In this document: positions 32,830 to 41,421 of the stretch, one piece after another
Numbering within the stretch: the first letter of the stretch is position 1
Layout: each line of letters opens with the position of its first letter
From: Rhodospirillum sp.
GTDB lineage: Bacteria; Pseudomonadota; Alphaproteobacteria; Dongiales; Dongiaceae
Assembly: GCA_013822765.1 (NCBI GenBank)
Contig: PNKY01000001.1
Location: 434,001 to 498,000, forward strand
Direction: 5' to 3'
DNA length: 64,000 nucleotides
Program-made: the position numbers and the translations under genes
Notes under the pieces: generated by a model
What the model saw: only the letters and a program-made list of their open reading frames with translations
Told to the model about the DNA's origin: nothing
The model's database searches: none

Positions 32830-35751
32830 TCACATCTCCTGCCGCTTGTTTTCGGGGTCGTAGAACGGATACTTGGTCACCACGCCCGTGATGCGCCGTC
32901 CGCCCTGCACCTTGATGTCGAACTGCTTGCCGGGTTCGCCATCGCCTGGATGGACGTAGGCGAGGCCGACCACCTTGTTCAGCGAGGGTGAGCGCACGGC
33001 GGAGGTGACGCGGCCGACGATCTCTTCGCCCTTCAGCACCAGGTGGCATTCCTCGGGGCAGGGGTCGCCGTCGTTCGCGAGCGTAAAGCCGACCAGCTTG
33101 CGGGTCAGCGGCTTCTTGGCCTGGATCTCCGTCGAGCGGCCGCCGACGAAGAAGGGCTTGGTCTTGGCGACCGCCCAGGCCATGTCGGCCTCCCACACGC
33201 TGGTGAGGCCATCGGTGTCCTGGCTGACGATGATGTGGCCCTTTTCGAGGCGCAGGATGCGCTGCGCTTCGACGCCGAACGGCCGGATGCCTTCCAGGCC
33301 GCCCGCCGCCATCAACGCATCCCACAAGGCTTCGCCCTGGCTCGCCGGCACGTGGACCTCGTAGCCGAGCTCGCCGACGAAGCCGACCCGCATGATGCGC
33401 GCGGGGATACCCGCCACTTCCGCCATCGCCGCGCCCATGTAGGGGAAGGCCTGGGCCGAGAGATCGATGCCCTCGCACACGCGCTTCAACACCTCGCGCG
33501 ATTTGGGGCCGGCGATATTGACGCCGGCGTACGCCGCGGTGACGTTGGCGACGTCGACGTCCAGACGCCACTGCGCGTTCCACCACAGCATCTGGCGATA
33601 GACCACATCGACGCCGCTGGTGGTTGCCGTCACGTAGAAATGCTCGTCGTGGAATCGCACGGCGACGCCGTCGTCGGTGACAACGCCGGCATTGTCGGTC
33701 ATCAGCACATAACGGCAGCGGCCGATCTGCTGCTTGGCATAGGCAAAGGTGTACATCCGGTTCAGGAGCTCGGCCGCATCCGGCCCGCGCACGTCGAGGC
33801 CGCCGAGGGTCGAGACGTCGATCAGGCCGACACAGCTGCGCACCGCATTCACTTCGTCGCGGATCGCCGTGTCGCGCTCGGACTTCTGGCCATAGTAGGC
33901 GGGGCGCCACCACAGGCCGGCCGGCATCATCTGCGCGCCCAGCTCCAGGTGGCGGTGATGCATGGCGGTGCGGCGCTCCGGCTCGAACACGCGGCCGGCC
34001 ATGTGGCCGAACTTCTCCGGCGTGTAGGGTGGGCGCTGGGTCGTGACGCTCATGCGGTTCAGGCTCTCGCCGGTCTCGCGCGCCACGATGCGCACCGCTG
34101 CCACGGCGGAATGCTTGCCCTGGCTCGGGCCCATGCCGACGGTCGAATAGCGTTTCAGCAGCTCGACATTGTCGAAGCCGTCGGCGATGCCGTTGATCAG
34201 GTCCTTGTATTTGAGGTCCTCGTCGAAATCGACGAAGTCCATGCCCTTGTCGTGCGGGAAGATCGGCCAGGGATGCGTCACGCCATCGCAGCCCAGGTCG
34301 ACGGGCGCCGGCGGCTCCGTGCCGCTCGTGTGTCCTGCGTCCCGCGCCGCCAGCCAGCCGGCGCGGCGGCCGTCGGCCAACACCGCTTCGAGCGCATAGG
34401 CCTGATTGACCGAGCCGGCCGCGAACACATGCGCCGGCACCGTGTCGGGACGATACATGTGGCTGCCGGTGTCGTAGGCGAACTTGGTGCCGGCGTGGTG
34501 CAGCAGGTGCGCCGCCGGCGAATAACCCACCGCCATCAGGATCAGGTCGCAGTTGAGCGTGCGGCCGCCCTCGCCGAGCTTGCCGTCGCCGGCGACCGGC
34601 GCGGCGATGGCGCCTGTGATGCCGGCCTTGCCCGGCCCGGCGATCGCTTCCTTGATCGCGTGTCCGGCGATGATCTCGACTCCCGCGCGACGCACGGCCT
34701 GGGCCAGGTCCGTGTTCGGAACGGCGGTGCGCAGATCCACCATCGCCGCAACCGACACCCCGGCATCGAGCATTTCCAGCGCCGCGCCGTAGCCGTCGTT
34801 GTTGGCGGTCAGCACGACCGCGCGGCTGCCCGGCTTCACCGCATAGAGCCGGACCAGGCGCTGCGCTGCCGAGGCGAACATCACGCCCGGCAGGTCGTTG
34901 TTGCGGAACACAGACGGCTGCTCGATCGAGCCGGTCGCGACCACCACCGACTTGGCGCGCAGCTTATAGAGCCGGTTGTCCTTGATCACCGGCAGCCAGT
35001 TGTCCGCGAACAGTCCGGTGCAGATCGCCTGGCTCAGCACGCGGATATTGCGCCGGCCGTGTACGGCGGCTCTCAACTCGGCGCGGGTCAGGGACCCGTG
35101 CGTGCCATCGACGTTGTAGCGCGCATACCACAGCGACCCGCCGATCTCGGCGCCCTCGTCGATGAGAACGACCTCGGCGCCGCTCTCTGCCGCGCTCAGC
35201 GCCGCAGCCAAGCCGGCCGGACCGCCGCCGACCACCGCGACATCGGCGAACAGATACTGCTTGTCGTAGTAGGAGTGGTGGAAGTCGGCCTTGAGGTCGG
35301 CCTTGCCGAGGCCGGCCATCGCTCGGATGATCGGCTCCCATGCCTTCCACGAGGTCTTCTTCTCGTGGAAGCTCTTGTAATAGAAACCAACCGGCAGGAA
35401 GCGCTCGACCAGCTCGGTGAAGCGGCCTTTGTCGTCCTCGAAGCTGCCGACGTAGTTCTGGCCCTCGACTTTGAGGCCGGGCGCGATGCGACGCTTGTCG
35501 GCGAGGCAGTTTGGCTCGTCGCCGACCTGCACCAACGTATTCGCATCCTGGCCCGCCATGGTGAGGACGCTGCGCGGTCGGTGATACTTGAATGAGCGCG
35601 AGATCATGGTCTGGCCGTTCGCCAACAGCGCGCTCGCGATGGTGTCGCCGTCGAAGCCTTCAATGTGCTTGCTCTCGAAGGTGAAGGCGACCGGCTTGCT
35701 GCGGTCGATCCAGGCGCCGAACGGGGCGGGAAGGCGGTTGAGGCCGGCCAT
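32830..35751 (-). CDS. mgdC: N-methylglutamate dehydrogenase subunit C (SoxA-like alpha subunit)
   Basis: This 973-residue multidomain flavoprotein has an N-terminal ferredoxin-like Fer2_4 region (residues about 15-95). An NAD(P)/FAD-binding disulfide-oxidoreductase-like domain follows (VAVVGGGPAGLAAALSAAES near residue 170, plus VVVATGSIEQPSVFRNN). The C-terminus is an aminomethyltransferase (GCV_T) domain (about 590-970, with GELGYEVHVPASQGEALWDA). It should transfer electrons and bind tetrahydrofolate to capture the methyl carbon. The ATG at 35751 shares one base with the mgdB TAA, ruling out the longer upstream frame. Length matches SoxA/MgdC. Confidence 0.88.
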   Translation of the reverse strand: MAGLNRLPAPFGAWIDRSKPVAFTFESKHIEGFDGDTIASALLANGQTMISRSFKYHRPRSVLTMAGQDANTLVQVGDEPNCLADKRRIAPGLKVEGQNYVGSFEDDKGRFTELVERFLPVGFYYKSFHEKKTSWKAWEPIIRAMAGLGKADLKADFHHSYYDKQYLFADVAVVGGGPAGLAAALSAAESGAEVVLIDEGAEIGGSLWYARYNVDGTHGSLTRAELRAAVHGRRNIRVLSQAICTGLFADNWLPVIKDNRLYKLRAKSVVVATGSIEQPSVFRNNDLPGVMFASAAQRLVRLYAVKPGSRAVVLTANNDGYGAALEMLDAGVSVAAMVDLRTAVPNTDLAQAVRRAGVEIIAGHAIKEAIAGPGKAGITGAIAAPVAGDGKLGEGGRTLNCDLILMAVGYSPAAHLLHHAGTKFAYDTGSHMYRPDTVPAHVFAAGSVNQAYALEAVLADGRRAGWLAARDAGHTSGTEPPAPVDLGCDGVTHPWPIFPHDKGMDFVDFDEDLKYKDLINGIADGFDNVELLKRYSTVGMGPSQGKHSAVAAVRIVARETGESLNRMSVTTQRPPYTPEKFGHMAGRVFEPERRTAMHHRHLELGAQMMPAGLWWRPAYYGQKSERDTAIRDEVNAVRSCVGLIDVSTLGGLDVRGPDAAELLNRMYTFAYAKQQIGRCRYVLMTDNAGVVTDDGVAVRFHDEHFYVTATTSGVDVVYRQMLWWNAQWRLDVDVANVTAAYAGVNIAGPKSREVLKRVCEGIDLSAQAFPYMGAAMAEVAGIPARIMRVGFVGELGYEVHVPASQGEALWDALMAAGGLEGIRPFGVEAQRILRLEKGHIIVSQDTDGLTSVWEADMAWAVAKTKPFFVGGRSTEIQAKKPLTRKLVGFTLANDGDPCPEECHLVLKGEEIVGRVTSAVRSPSLNKVVGLAYVHPGDGEPGKQFDIKVQGGRRITGVVTKYPFYDPENKRQEM

Positions 35752-36047
35752 TACTTCTTCTCCGCTTTCGGGGCAAAGTTGACCCGGTCCTTGAACACAT
35801 CGCCGGCCGGATAGGTCTTCAGGATCTCGTCCGTCACCGTGTTGCGCTCCGCGATGAACCAGAAGGAAGTGGGCACGTGGCACCACCATTCGCGCACCAC
35901 GCCAGCCTCGTTGTTCTCCAGGAACAGCCAGTCGCCGAAAGCGCGATCGTCGAGCGAAGCGGGGTCCGGCATCGGCTTCACTTCACCGCCCCAGGCGAAT
36001 TCGCTGATGTTGCGCGGGCCGTTGAGGGGGCAGTTCATCGTCTTCAT
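35751..36047 (-). CDS. mgdB: N-methylglutamate dehydrogenase subunit B (SoxD-like delta subunit)
   Basis: This 98-residue small subunit opens MKTMNCPLNGPRNISEFAWG. In classical SoxD a CPxCG motif and a second His/Cys site bind zinc. Here the second cysteine is Asn (CPLN) and the distal site reads REWWCHVPTSFWF. From memory, the CPLNGPRN form is usual in MgdB-type proteins, which supports N-methylglutamate dehydrogenase over sarcosine oxidase. The start has a perfect GAGGAGGAT site and lies 10 bp after the mgdA stop. Confidence 0.82.
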   Translation of the reverse strand: MKTMNCPLNGPRNISEFAWGGEVKPMPDPASLDDRAFGDWLFLENNEAGVVREWWCHVPTSFWFIAERNTVTDEILKTYPAGDVFKDRVNFAPKAEKK

Positions 36048-36057
36048 CGTATCCTCC

Positions 36058-37314
36058 TCAATGGCCGACCGAGGCCGCGCCCTTTTCGCCGACTTGCGCG
36101 TACTCGACGAAGCGGTCGAGATAGAACGGCTTGATCAGCTCGTGCGGAGTATCGGTGGCGATGGTGTGCGCCATGGTCATGCCGCACACCGGCGTCGCCT
36201 TGAAGCCCCAGGTGCCCCAGCCGCTGTCGATGTAGTAGTTCTTGACCGGCGTCAGGCCCATGACGGGGGAGAAGTCCGGCGTCATGTCCGCCATGCCGGC
36301 CCACTGACGCAGGACCTTCACCTCGCCCAGCATCGGCAGCAGCTCCAGCATGTGGCCGAGCAGCCCTTCCTTGAAGTCCAGGGTCGAGCGCGTGGAATAG
36401 AGGCCATAGGGATCGGTCGATCCGCCCATCACTAGCTCGCCGCGCGAGGACTGCGAGACGTAGACATGTAGCGAACCCGACACGACGATCTGGTCCAGGA
36501 ACGGCTTCAGCGGCACCGACACGCAGGCCTGCAGCGGAATGGTGCGGATCGGTAGCCGGAAGCCCGCCATCTTCGCGACCACTGAGGTCGAGCCGGCGAC
36601 GGCCTGCATCACCTTGTTGGCGTAGACCTTGCCGCGCGGCGTCTCGACGCCCTTGACCGTGCCGTTCTCGATGATGATGCCGGTGACGGGGGTCTGCTGG
36701 TGCACCTCGGCGCCGAGCGCAGTCGCGCCGCGGGCATAGCCCCAGGCGACGGCGTCGTGGCGCGCGATCGATCCCGGCGGATGATAGAGCGCGCCCAGGA
36801 TCGGATAGCGCACGTGGTCCGACATGTTGAGCGACGGACAGAGGCGATGGATCTCGTCCGGGAAGATCAGCTCGGAATCGACACCGAGCTGCTTGTTCAC
36901 CTCGGCGCGCCAGCGGCTGGTGCGCACCGCGGCGTCGGTGTGCGCCAACGTGAAATGGCCGCGCTCGGAATAGAGGATATTGAAATCGAAATCCTGCGAC
37001 AGGTCGCGATAGAGCTTCAGCGACTGCTCGTAGAACCTTACGCCCTCCGGCGTCAGGTAATTGGAGCGGATGATCGCGGTGTTGCGCGCGGTGTTGCCGC
37101 CGGCGAGGTAGCCCTTTTCCAGGATGCAGACATCGGTGATGCCGTGGTCGCGCGCGAGGTAATAGGCGCACGCCAGGGCATGTCCGCCGCCGCCGATGAT
37201 CACGACGTCGTATTTGGACTTCAGGTCCTTCTGCTTCGGGATGAATCGCTGCGGCCGGTACTTCCTGCGGAAGCCGTAGGGCAGGAGCTTGTAGGGGAAC
37301 AACGCTGGAAGCAT
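36058..37314 (-). CDS. mgdA: N-methylglutamate dehydrogenase subunit A (SoxB-like beta subunit)
   Basis: This 418-residue FAD-dependent amine oxidoreductase is the catalytic subunit. The FAD motif VVIIGGGGHALACAYYLA is near residue 37. The flavin-pocket segment GGNTARNTAIIRSNY follows near residue 72. The C-terminal FAD-binding region is VKNYYIDSGWGTWGFKATPV. It would oxidise N-methylglutamate to glutamate and a methylene unit. It is the first gene of mgdABCD-araC and diverges from the MCP-type fusion gene. SoxB of sarcosine oxidase is the main alternative identity. Confidence 0.86.
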   Translation of the reverse strand: MLPALFPYKLLPYGFRRKYRPQRFIPKQKDLKSKYDVVIIGGGGHALACAYYLARDHGITDVCILEKGYLAGGNTARNTAIIRSNYLTPEGVRFYEQSLKLYRDLSQDFDFNILYSERGHFTLAHTDAAVRTSRWRAEVNKQLGVDSELIFPDEIHRLCPSLNMSDHVRYPILGALYHPPGSIARHDAVAWGYARGATALGAEVHQQTPVTGIIIENGTVKGVETPRGKVYANKVMQAVAGSTSVVAKMAGFRLPIRTIPLQACVSVPLKPFLDQIVVSGSLHVYVSQSSRGELVMGGSTDPYGLYSTRSTLDFKEGLLGHMLELLPMLGEVKVLRQWAGMADMTPDFSPVMGLTPVKNYYIDSGWGTWGFKATPVCGMTMAHTIATDTPHELIKPFYLDRFVEYAQVGEKGAASVGH

Positions 37315-37514
37315 GAACCGTCACCCGACCGTTTTGGCGCGGACCCAAAGCTAGCCAAGGCGCAATTCGCCCCTGGCTCGCTTTCGACACTCATTGATCC
37401 AAAAACGACAGCCGACTTGTCGCATGACGATTTTGCGTCTGTTCCAGTCAGGAATGAAAGTTTAATGATCTTCAAGTGCAACGACTCGGCTCATTAAGAT
37501 CAGGGGATGAGCGG
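37315..37514. other. 200-bp divergent control region between mgdA and the chemoreceptor-like fusion
   Basis: No gene fits here. The centre is relatively A/T-rich (37395-37500). A short inverted repeat CGACA (37406-37410) and TGTCG (37418-37422) could be half of a regulator site, for example for the co-encoded AraC protein, but arms of five bases are weak evidence. No sigma54 site was found on either strand. Confidence 0.5.
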
Positions 37515-39200
37515 ATGGACGTCGACCAAGCGCGGCCTATTTCGGCCGCAAACCGAGATTCGTACGGCACCGCGCAGTTCCTGCGCCACTGCCTCAACCT
37601 GCTGAACCACGCCGGCTCCGCCAGCGACACCGCCAACCAGCTGGTGGCGGAGGTGCAAAGCTGGGGCCTTTCCCTCGACAAATCGGTCGCCGCCAGCCGC
37701 GAGGAGCTCAAGGTCGCCGACCAGACCATCGCCGAGCTGGTCCGGCAGGTGAAAGGCCGCGTGGGCCAGACCGAGAGCAACGTGGGGCAGGGGCTGGAGC
37801 GCGTGGCCGGCTTGCTCAATGACCGCGCTCACGAATTGCAGAGCGTGCTCGCCGGCATCACCAAGATCGGCAACACCGTGCGCATGCTGGCGCTCAACGC
37901 CACCATCGAAGCGGCCCGCGCGGGCGAGGCCGGCCGCGGTTTTGCCGTGGTCAGCCAGGAGGTGCGCGCCCTGGCGCAGGACACCCTGAAAAGCGCGGAC
38001 GAGGCGGCGAGCGCCGTCCAGCTGACCGAACTGCAAGGTGAGCTCGGCCGCCTCGCCGATCTGACGCGCGACGCGCTCGCCAATGTCGCGCGCGCGGTGG
38101 AGGAGACCAACGGCCGCCTGCACGAGGCCTTCTCCCGCACCGCTGCCGAGGTCGATACCATGGGGGAGAATAATCGCGTGTTGCGCGAGGTGCTGGGCGG
38201 CATCCGCACCGCGTCGGAACGGGCGCGCGCCAAGGATGAATGGGTGCGGACGCTGTTGCTGCAGGCGATCGCCGCCTGGGGCGACGGCAACCCGCAGTCA
38301 GCGTTCGCTCAGTTGTTGCAGGCCGAAGCAGTGAAGGCCGACCCGGCGTTCGACCGCCTGGCCGAAGTGAAGCAACGCGGCTCGGTGCGCGTCGCGATCG
38401 AGCCGGACTTCAAGGGCCTGTCCTTCAAGGGACCGGGCGGCACGTTCACCGGCCTCGACGTCGAATATGCCGAGGCCTTCGGCAAATGGCTCGGAGTCGC
38501 GGTCGAGTTCGTGCCGCAGCCCTGGGACCTGTGCGCGGAACTGCTGCATGCCGGGCGCAAGCGCGGCGAAGCGGAATGCGATCTGGTGTGGAGCGCCTTG
38601 CCGCCGAACGCACGCTGGCTCGGCGTTGCCTATTCCGAGCCCTACACCTATCTGCGCTACGCGTTGGCGCGGCGCGTTGGTGATTCCCGCGTGGGCGGCA
38701 TCAAGGACCTCGAGGGCAAGGTGCTGGGCTGCATCAATGACCCGGCCGCGTTCGCAACGCTGGAAACGGCCGGCCTGCGCTGGGCCGCCAACATGGACAA
38801 GCCCGGCGGCACGGTGAAGCTCGCCAACCTCATCGCCTATACCGACCAGAGCCGCATCCACGATTGCCTGGCCGAGCGCGCGGTCGACGCCTTCGCGGTC
38901 GACAAGCCGATCTATCACTGGGCCTGCACGGGAACGGGCTCGCCCTGGGCGGGCAAGATCGAGTGCCTGCCGGTCGACCTCGCGCCCGATCCTTGGTATT
39001 ACGCGGTCGGCGTCGCGGACGATCGATCCAGCCACGGGCTCCTCAAGGCTGTCAACGAGTTCATCGCCTGGTTCAGGGGCCAGCCGGAACGGGCCGAGAT
39101 GGAAAAGCGCTGGCAAGGCGAGATTGTCAGCGGCCGCATGACCTACCGCGATGAGCCCGGCAACCTGAAGGGCGAAGCGGAGCTGGCGAAAGGCCTCTAA
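37515..39200 (+). CDS. Soluble MCP signalling hairpin fused to an amino-acid-type binding domain
   Basis: This 561-residue protein has no signal peptide or membrane helix. Residues about 20-250 are a long coiled coil containing the chemoreceptor tip KIGNTVRMLALNATIEAARA followed by GEAGRGFAVVSQEVRALAQ (about 117-155). Residues about 287-540 form a complete SBP_bac_3 solute-binding domain (RGSVRVAIEPDFKGLSFKG, then DLVWSALPPNARWLGVAYSEPY). It looks like a cytoplasmic receptor that senses an internal amino acid or amine and signals to CheA. The ATG at 37515 has an AGGGGATGAG site. It diverges from mgdA, suggesting N-methylated amino acids as ligand. Confidence 0.88.
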   Translation: MDVDQARPISAANRDSYGTAQFLRHCLNLLNHAGSASDTANQLVAEVQSWGLSLDKSVAASREELKVADQTIAELVRQVKGRVGQTESNVGQGLERVAGLLNDRAHELQSVLAGITKIGNTVRMLALNATIEAARAGEAGRGFAVVSQEVRALAQDTLKSADEAASAVQLTELQGELGRLADLTRDALANVARAVEETNGRLHEAFSRTAAEVDTMGENNRVLREVLGGIRTASERARAKDEWVRTLLLQAIAAWGDGNPQSAFAQLLQAEAVKADPAFDRLAEVKQRGSVRVAIEPDFKGLSFKGPGGTFTGLDVEYAEAFGKWLGVAVEFVPQPWDLCAELLHAGRKRGEAECDLVWSALPPNARWLGVAYSEPYTYLRYALARRVGDSRVGGIKDLEGKVLGCINDPAAFATLETAGLRWAANMDKPGGTVKLANLIAYTDQSRIHDCLAERAVDAFAVDKPIYHWACTGTGSPWAGKIECLPVDLAPDPWYYAVGVADDRSSHGLLKAVNEFIAWFRGQPERAEMEKRWQGEIVSGRMTYRDEPGNLKGEAELAKGL

Positions 39201-39379
39201 GATTTCCAGCCCGCCCGTAGGCGCGCCAGAAATGTCAGGGTGGCCCCAGGACCGTTCCGTCTCTTCGGCGTGAAGACTTCCCGGATCGCCACGGCGCGCT
39301 CGGCCCGGGCTTTCCTACGGTAGAAATCATAGTCGATTGCGCCGTCCGGAAGACGGCGGATGCACGGCCACTGCTCCAT
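39197..39379 (-). CDS. Small conserved-looking basic protein (60 residues)
   Basis: A short soluble protein contains the segment DGAIDYDFYRRKARAERAVA, then a basic C-terminus. The ATG at 39379 has a very good GGAGAGGAG ribosome site, which is the main support for it being real. Its stop interlocks with the stop of the fusion gene (CTAA, 39197-39200). I do not recognise a named family, though short alphaproteobacterial proteins with an IDYDFY-R-A motif exist. Confidence 0.65.
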   Translation of the reverse strand: MEQWPCIRRLPDGAIDYDFYRRKARAERAVAIREVFTPKRRNGPGATLTFLARLRAGWKS

Positions 39380-39491
39380 GGCTCCTCTCCGCATCGTTGG
39401 ACGTTGGTCTGGGCCGCATCGCAGACCGACATTCGATCTCGCGAAGATACCCAAGGGGTCTCAAAGCCCAGTCATGGAGCGGTCAAAGATT

Positions 39492-39500
39492 TGACAGTTC
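39492..39500. promoter_or_regulatory. Half-site TGACAGTTC matching the WYL palindrome
   Basis: TGACAGTTC is the exact reverse complement of GAACTGTCA in the palindrome at 39583. It lies 91 bp upstream of it. It may be a secondary operator or part of a -35 (TTGACA at 39491-39496). Confidence 0.35.
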
Positions 39501-39582
39501 TGGCGGCTGAAGAAGCAGGGTGTTGGCAGCACTTCGGGGAGCCCGATTCGCATGGTTTCAATGACGCCGGAATACTGACGAT

Positions 39583-39601
39583 CCTGACATGAACTGTCAG
39601 G
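39583..39601. promoter_or_regulatory. Candidate operator of the WYL regulator
   Basis: CCTGACATGAACTGTCAGG is a perfect inverted repeat with 7-bp arms and a 5-nt centre, 53 bp upstream of the WYL regulator ATG. A further half-site TTCTGTCAG sits at 39644-39652, adjoining the start codon. The clustering suggests autoregulation. Confidence 0.55.
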
Positions 39602-39653
39602 ATGTCGAAAATCGACGCTGGCGTTGAGCGGCCTCCTGCGCAATTCTGTCAGC

Positions 39654-40346
39654 ATGTCGAAATCGGAAAGATTGCTGTCCCTTCTGCAAGCCCTGCGCGC
39701 GTATCGCCGCCCGGTGAGCGCCGAGCGGCTGGCGAGCGAACTCAATGTCTCCATTCGCACGATCTATCGCGATGTCGTCTCGCTGAACGCGCAGGGCGCG
39801 ACCATCGAGGGCGAGGCCGGCATCGGCTACGTGCTGCGGCCCGGCTTCCTGCTGCCGCCGCTGATGTTCGACGATGAAGAGATCGAGGCGCTGGTGCTCG
39901 GCTCGCGCTGGGTCATGCAGCGCGGCGACAAGCCACTGGCCAACGCGGCCCGTAACGCGCTGACCAAGATCGCGACCGTGCTGCCCGAGGATCTGAAGGA
40001 GCGCGTCGAGCTGGCTGGCGTGGTGGTGGGAACCAGCCGCGAGGCGATGCCCGAGCCAATCGACCTCGCGCCCATCCGCGAGTCGATCCGCGAGGAGCGC
40101 AAGGTCAAGATCGCCTACAGCGACGAGAAGGGCCAGAAGTCGGAGCGCGTGATCTGGCCGATCGCGCTTGCCTTCTTCGACCGCGCCCGCGTGGTCGCCG
40201 CCTGGTGCGAAATGCGCCAGGATTTCCGTCATTTCCGCGCCGACCGCATCGAGAAGGCCAAGCCGCTGAAGCAGCGCTATCCCAAGCGCCGCCGGGTCCT
40301 GCTCAAGGACTGGCGCATCACCCAGGGCATCCCCGAACAATTCTAG
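39654..40346 (+). CDS. YafY-type WYL-domain transcriptional regulator
   Basis: This 230-residue protein has an N-terminal HTH_11 winged helix (residues about 5-55, SAERLASELNVSIRTIYRDV) and a WYL ligand-sensing domain at about 130-210. The usual W-Y-L core is replaced by variants in KIAYSDEKGQKSERVIWPIA. The ATG at 39654 gives the family's normal N-terminus MSKSERLLSLLQAL. The upstream gap contains palindromic TGACAG repeats. Its targets are unknown. It may only control itself and the adjacent genes. Confidence 0.9.
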   Translation: MSKSERLLSLLQALRAYRRPVSAERLASELNVSIRTIYRDVVSLNAQGATIEGEAGIGYVLRPGFLLPPLMFDDEEIEALVLGSRWVMQRGDKPLANAARNALTKIATVLPEDLKERVELAGVVVGTSREAMPEPIDLAPIRESIREERKVKIAYSDEKGQKSERVIWPIALAFFDRARVVAAWCEMRQDFRHFRADRIEKAKPLKQRYPKRRRVLLKDWRITQGIPEQF

Positions 40347-40419
40347 CTTGGCATCGAGCGATGGCGATTGCGCATAGTCGCCATCATACTGCGTCCGATA
40401 TTGCGAGCGAATTGCGGGC

Positions 40420-41403
40420 ATGAAGATTTTGGTCACGGGCAGTTCCGGCCATCTCGGCGAAGCCTTGGTCCGCACCTTGCGGGAGCAAGCGCACGAGGTC
40501 GTCGCGCTCGATCTCGTCGAGAGTCCCTTCACCACTGCGGTCGGTTCGATCTCGGACCGCGCCTGCGTCCGGCATTGCATGGCGGGTGTCGAGGTTGTGC
40601 TGCATGCGGCCACCCTGCACAAGCCGCACGTCGCCACCCACAGCCGACAGGATTTCGTCGACACCAACGTCACCGGCACACTCAATCTGCTGGAGGAGGC
40701 GGTCGCGGCCGGAGTCCGATCGTTCGTCTACACCAGCACGACCAGCGTGTTCGGCGCCGCGCTGGTGCCGCCGGCGGGCGCCCCGGCCGCTTGGGTGACA
40801 GAAGACGTGGCGCCGGTGCCGAAGAACATCTACGGCGTCACCAAGGCGGCGGCCGAGGATCTTTGCCAGCTGTTCCATCGCAACCAGCGCCTGCCCTGCA
40901 TCGTGCTCCGGACATCGCGTTTCTTCCCCGAGGAGGACGACGACCGGTCCGTGCGCGACGCCTATGCCGACGACAATGCCAAGGCGAACGAATATCTCCA
41001 TCGGCGGGTCGACGTGGAAGACGTGGTCAGCGCGCATCTGCTGGCGGCGCGGCAAGCGCCGGCGCTCGGATTCCGTCGCTATATCGTCAGCGCGACCACG
41101 CCGTTCTCGACCGACGATCTCGCCGACTTGAGGCGGGATGCGTCATCGGTCGTCCACCGTCGGGTCCCGCACTACGCAGCGGAGTATGCGCGCCGCGGCT
41201 GGTCGATGACGCCGAGCATCGACCGCGTCTACGTCAATGCGCGGGCGCGGCAGGAGCTAGGCTGGCGGCCGCGCTACGACTTCGCGCTTGCGATCGAGCG
41301 CCTCGCCGCGGGCCAGGATTTCCGCAGCCCGCTTGCGCGCCTGGTCGGGGCAAAGGGTTATCATGCGGAAACCTTCGCCGAAGGGCCTTATCCTGTGGAG
41401 TGA
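40420..41403 (+). CDS. NAD-dependent epimerase/dehydratase family protein
   Basis: This 327-residue extended SDR has the NAD motif MKILVTGSSGHLGEAL at the start. TSTTSVFG carries the catalytic Thr/Ser and IYGVTKAAAEDL the Tyr-Lys pair. The C-terminus has the YNARARQELGWRPRYDF-like segment (VNARARQELGWRPRYDF) seen in UDP-glucose 4-epimerase relatives. The substrate is unknown; it is not next to other sugar-nucleotide genes. The HIT-family gene follows by 18 bp, so the two are probably co-transcribed. Confidence 0.87.
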   Translation: MKILVTGSSGHLGEALVRTLREQAHEVVALDLVESPFTTAVGSISDRACVRHCMAGVEVVLHAATLHKPHVATHSRQDFVDTNVTGTLNLLEEAVAAGVRSFVYTSTTSVFGAALVPPAGAPAAWVTEDVAPVPKNIYGVTKAAAEDLCQLFHRNQRLPCIVLRTSRFFPEEDDDRSVRDAYADDNAKANEYLHRRVDVEDVVSAHLLAARQAPALGFRRYIVSATTPFSTDDLADLRRDASSVVHRRVPHYAAEYARRGWSMTPSIDRVYVNARARQELGWRPRYDFALAIERLAAGQDFRSPLARLVGAKGYHAETFAEGPYPVE

Positions 41404-41421
41404 GTGAGAGGAGCTTCGCCG

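Noticed and set aside
33043-35595. Open frame of 850 codons on the plus strand
   Set aside because: It is antisense to mgdC and results from high GC; the protein has no recognisable domain and is rich in Arg, His and Gln, as is usual for shadow frames.
32098-37314. mgdABCD read as heterotetrameric sarcosine oxidase (soxBDAG)
   Set aside because: The four subunits are homologous to Sox, but mgsABC and gmaS nearby and the CPLN form of the small subunit favour N-methylglutamate dehydrogenase. Sarcosine oxidase remains possible and is noted in the entries.
39404-39592. Open frame of 62 codons on the plus strand in the WYL upstream gap
   Set aside because: It overlaps the palindromic repeats, has no ribosome site and its translation resembles nothing.
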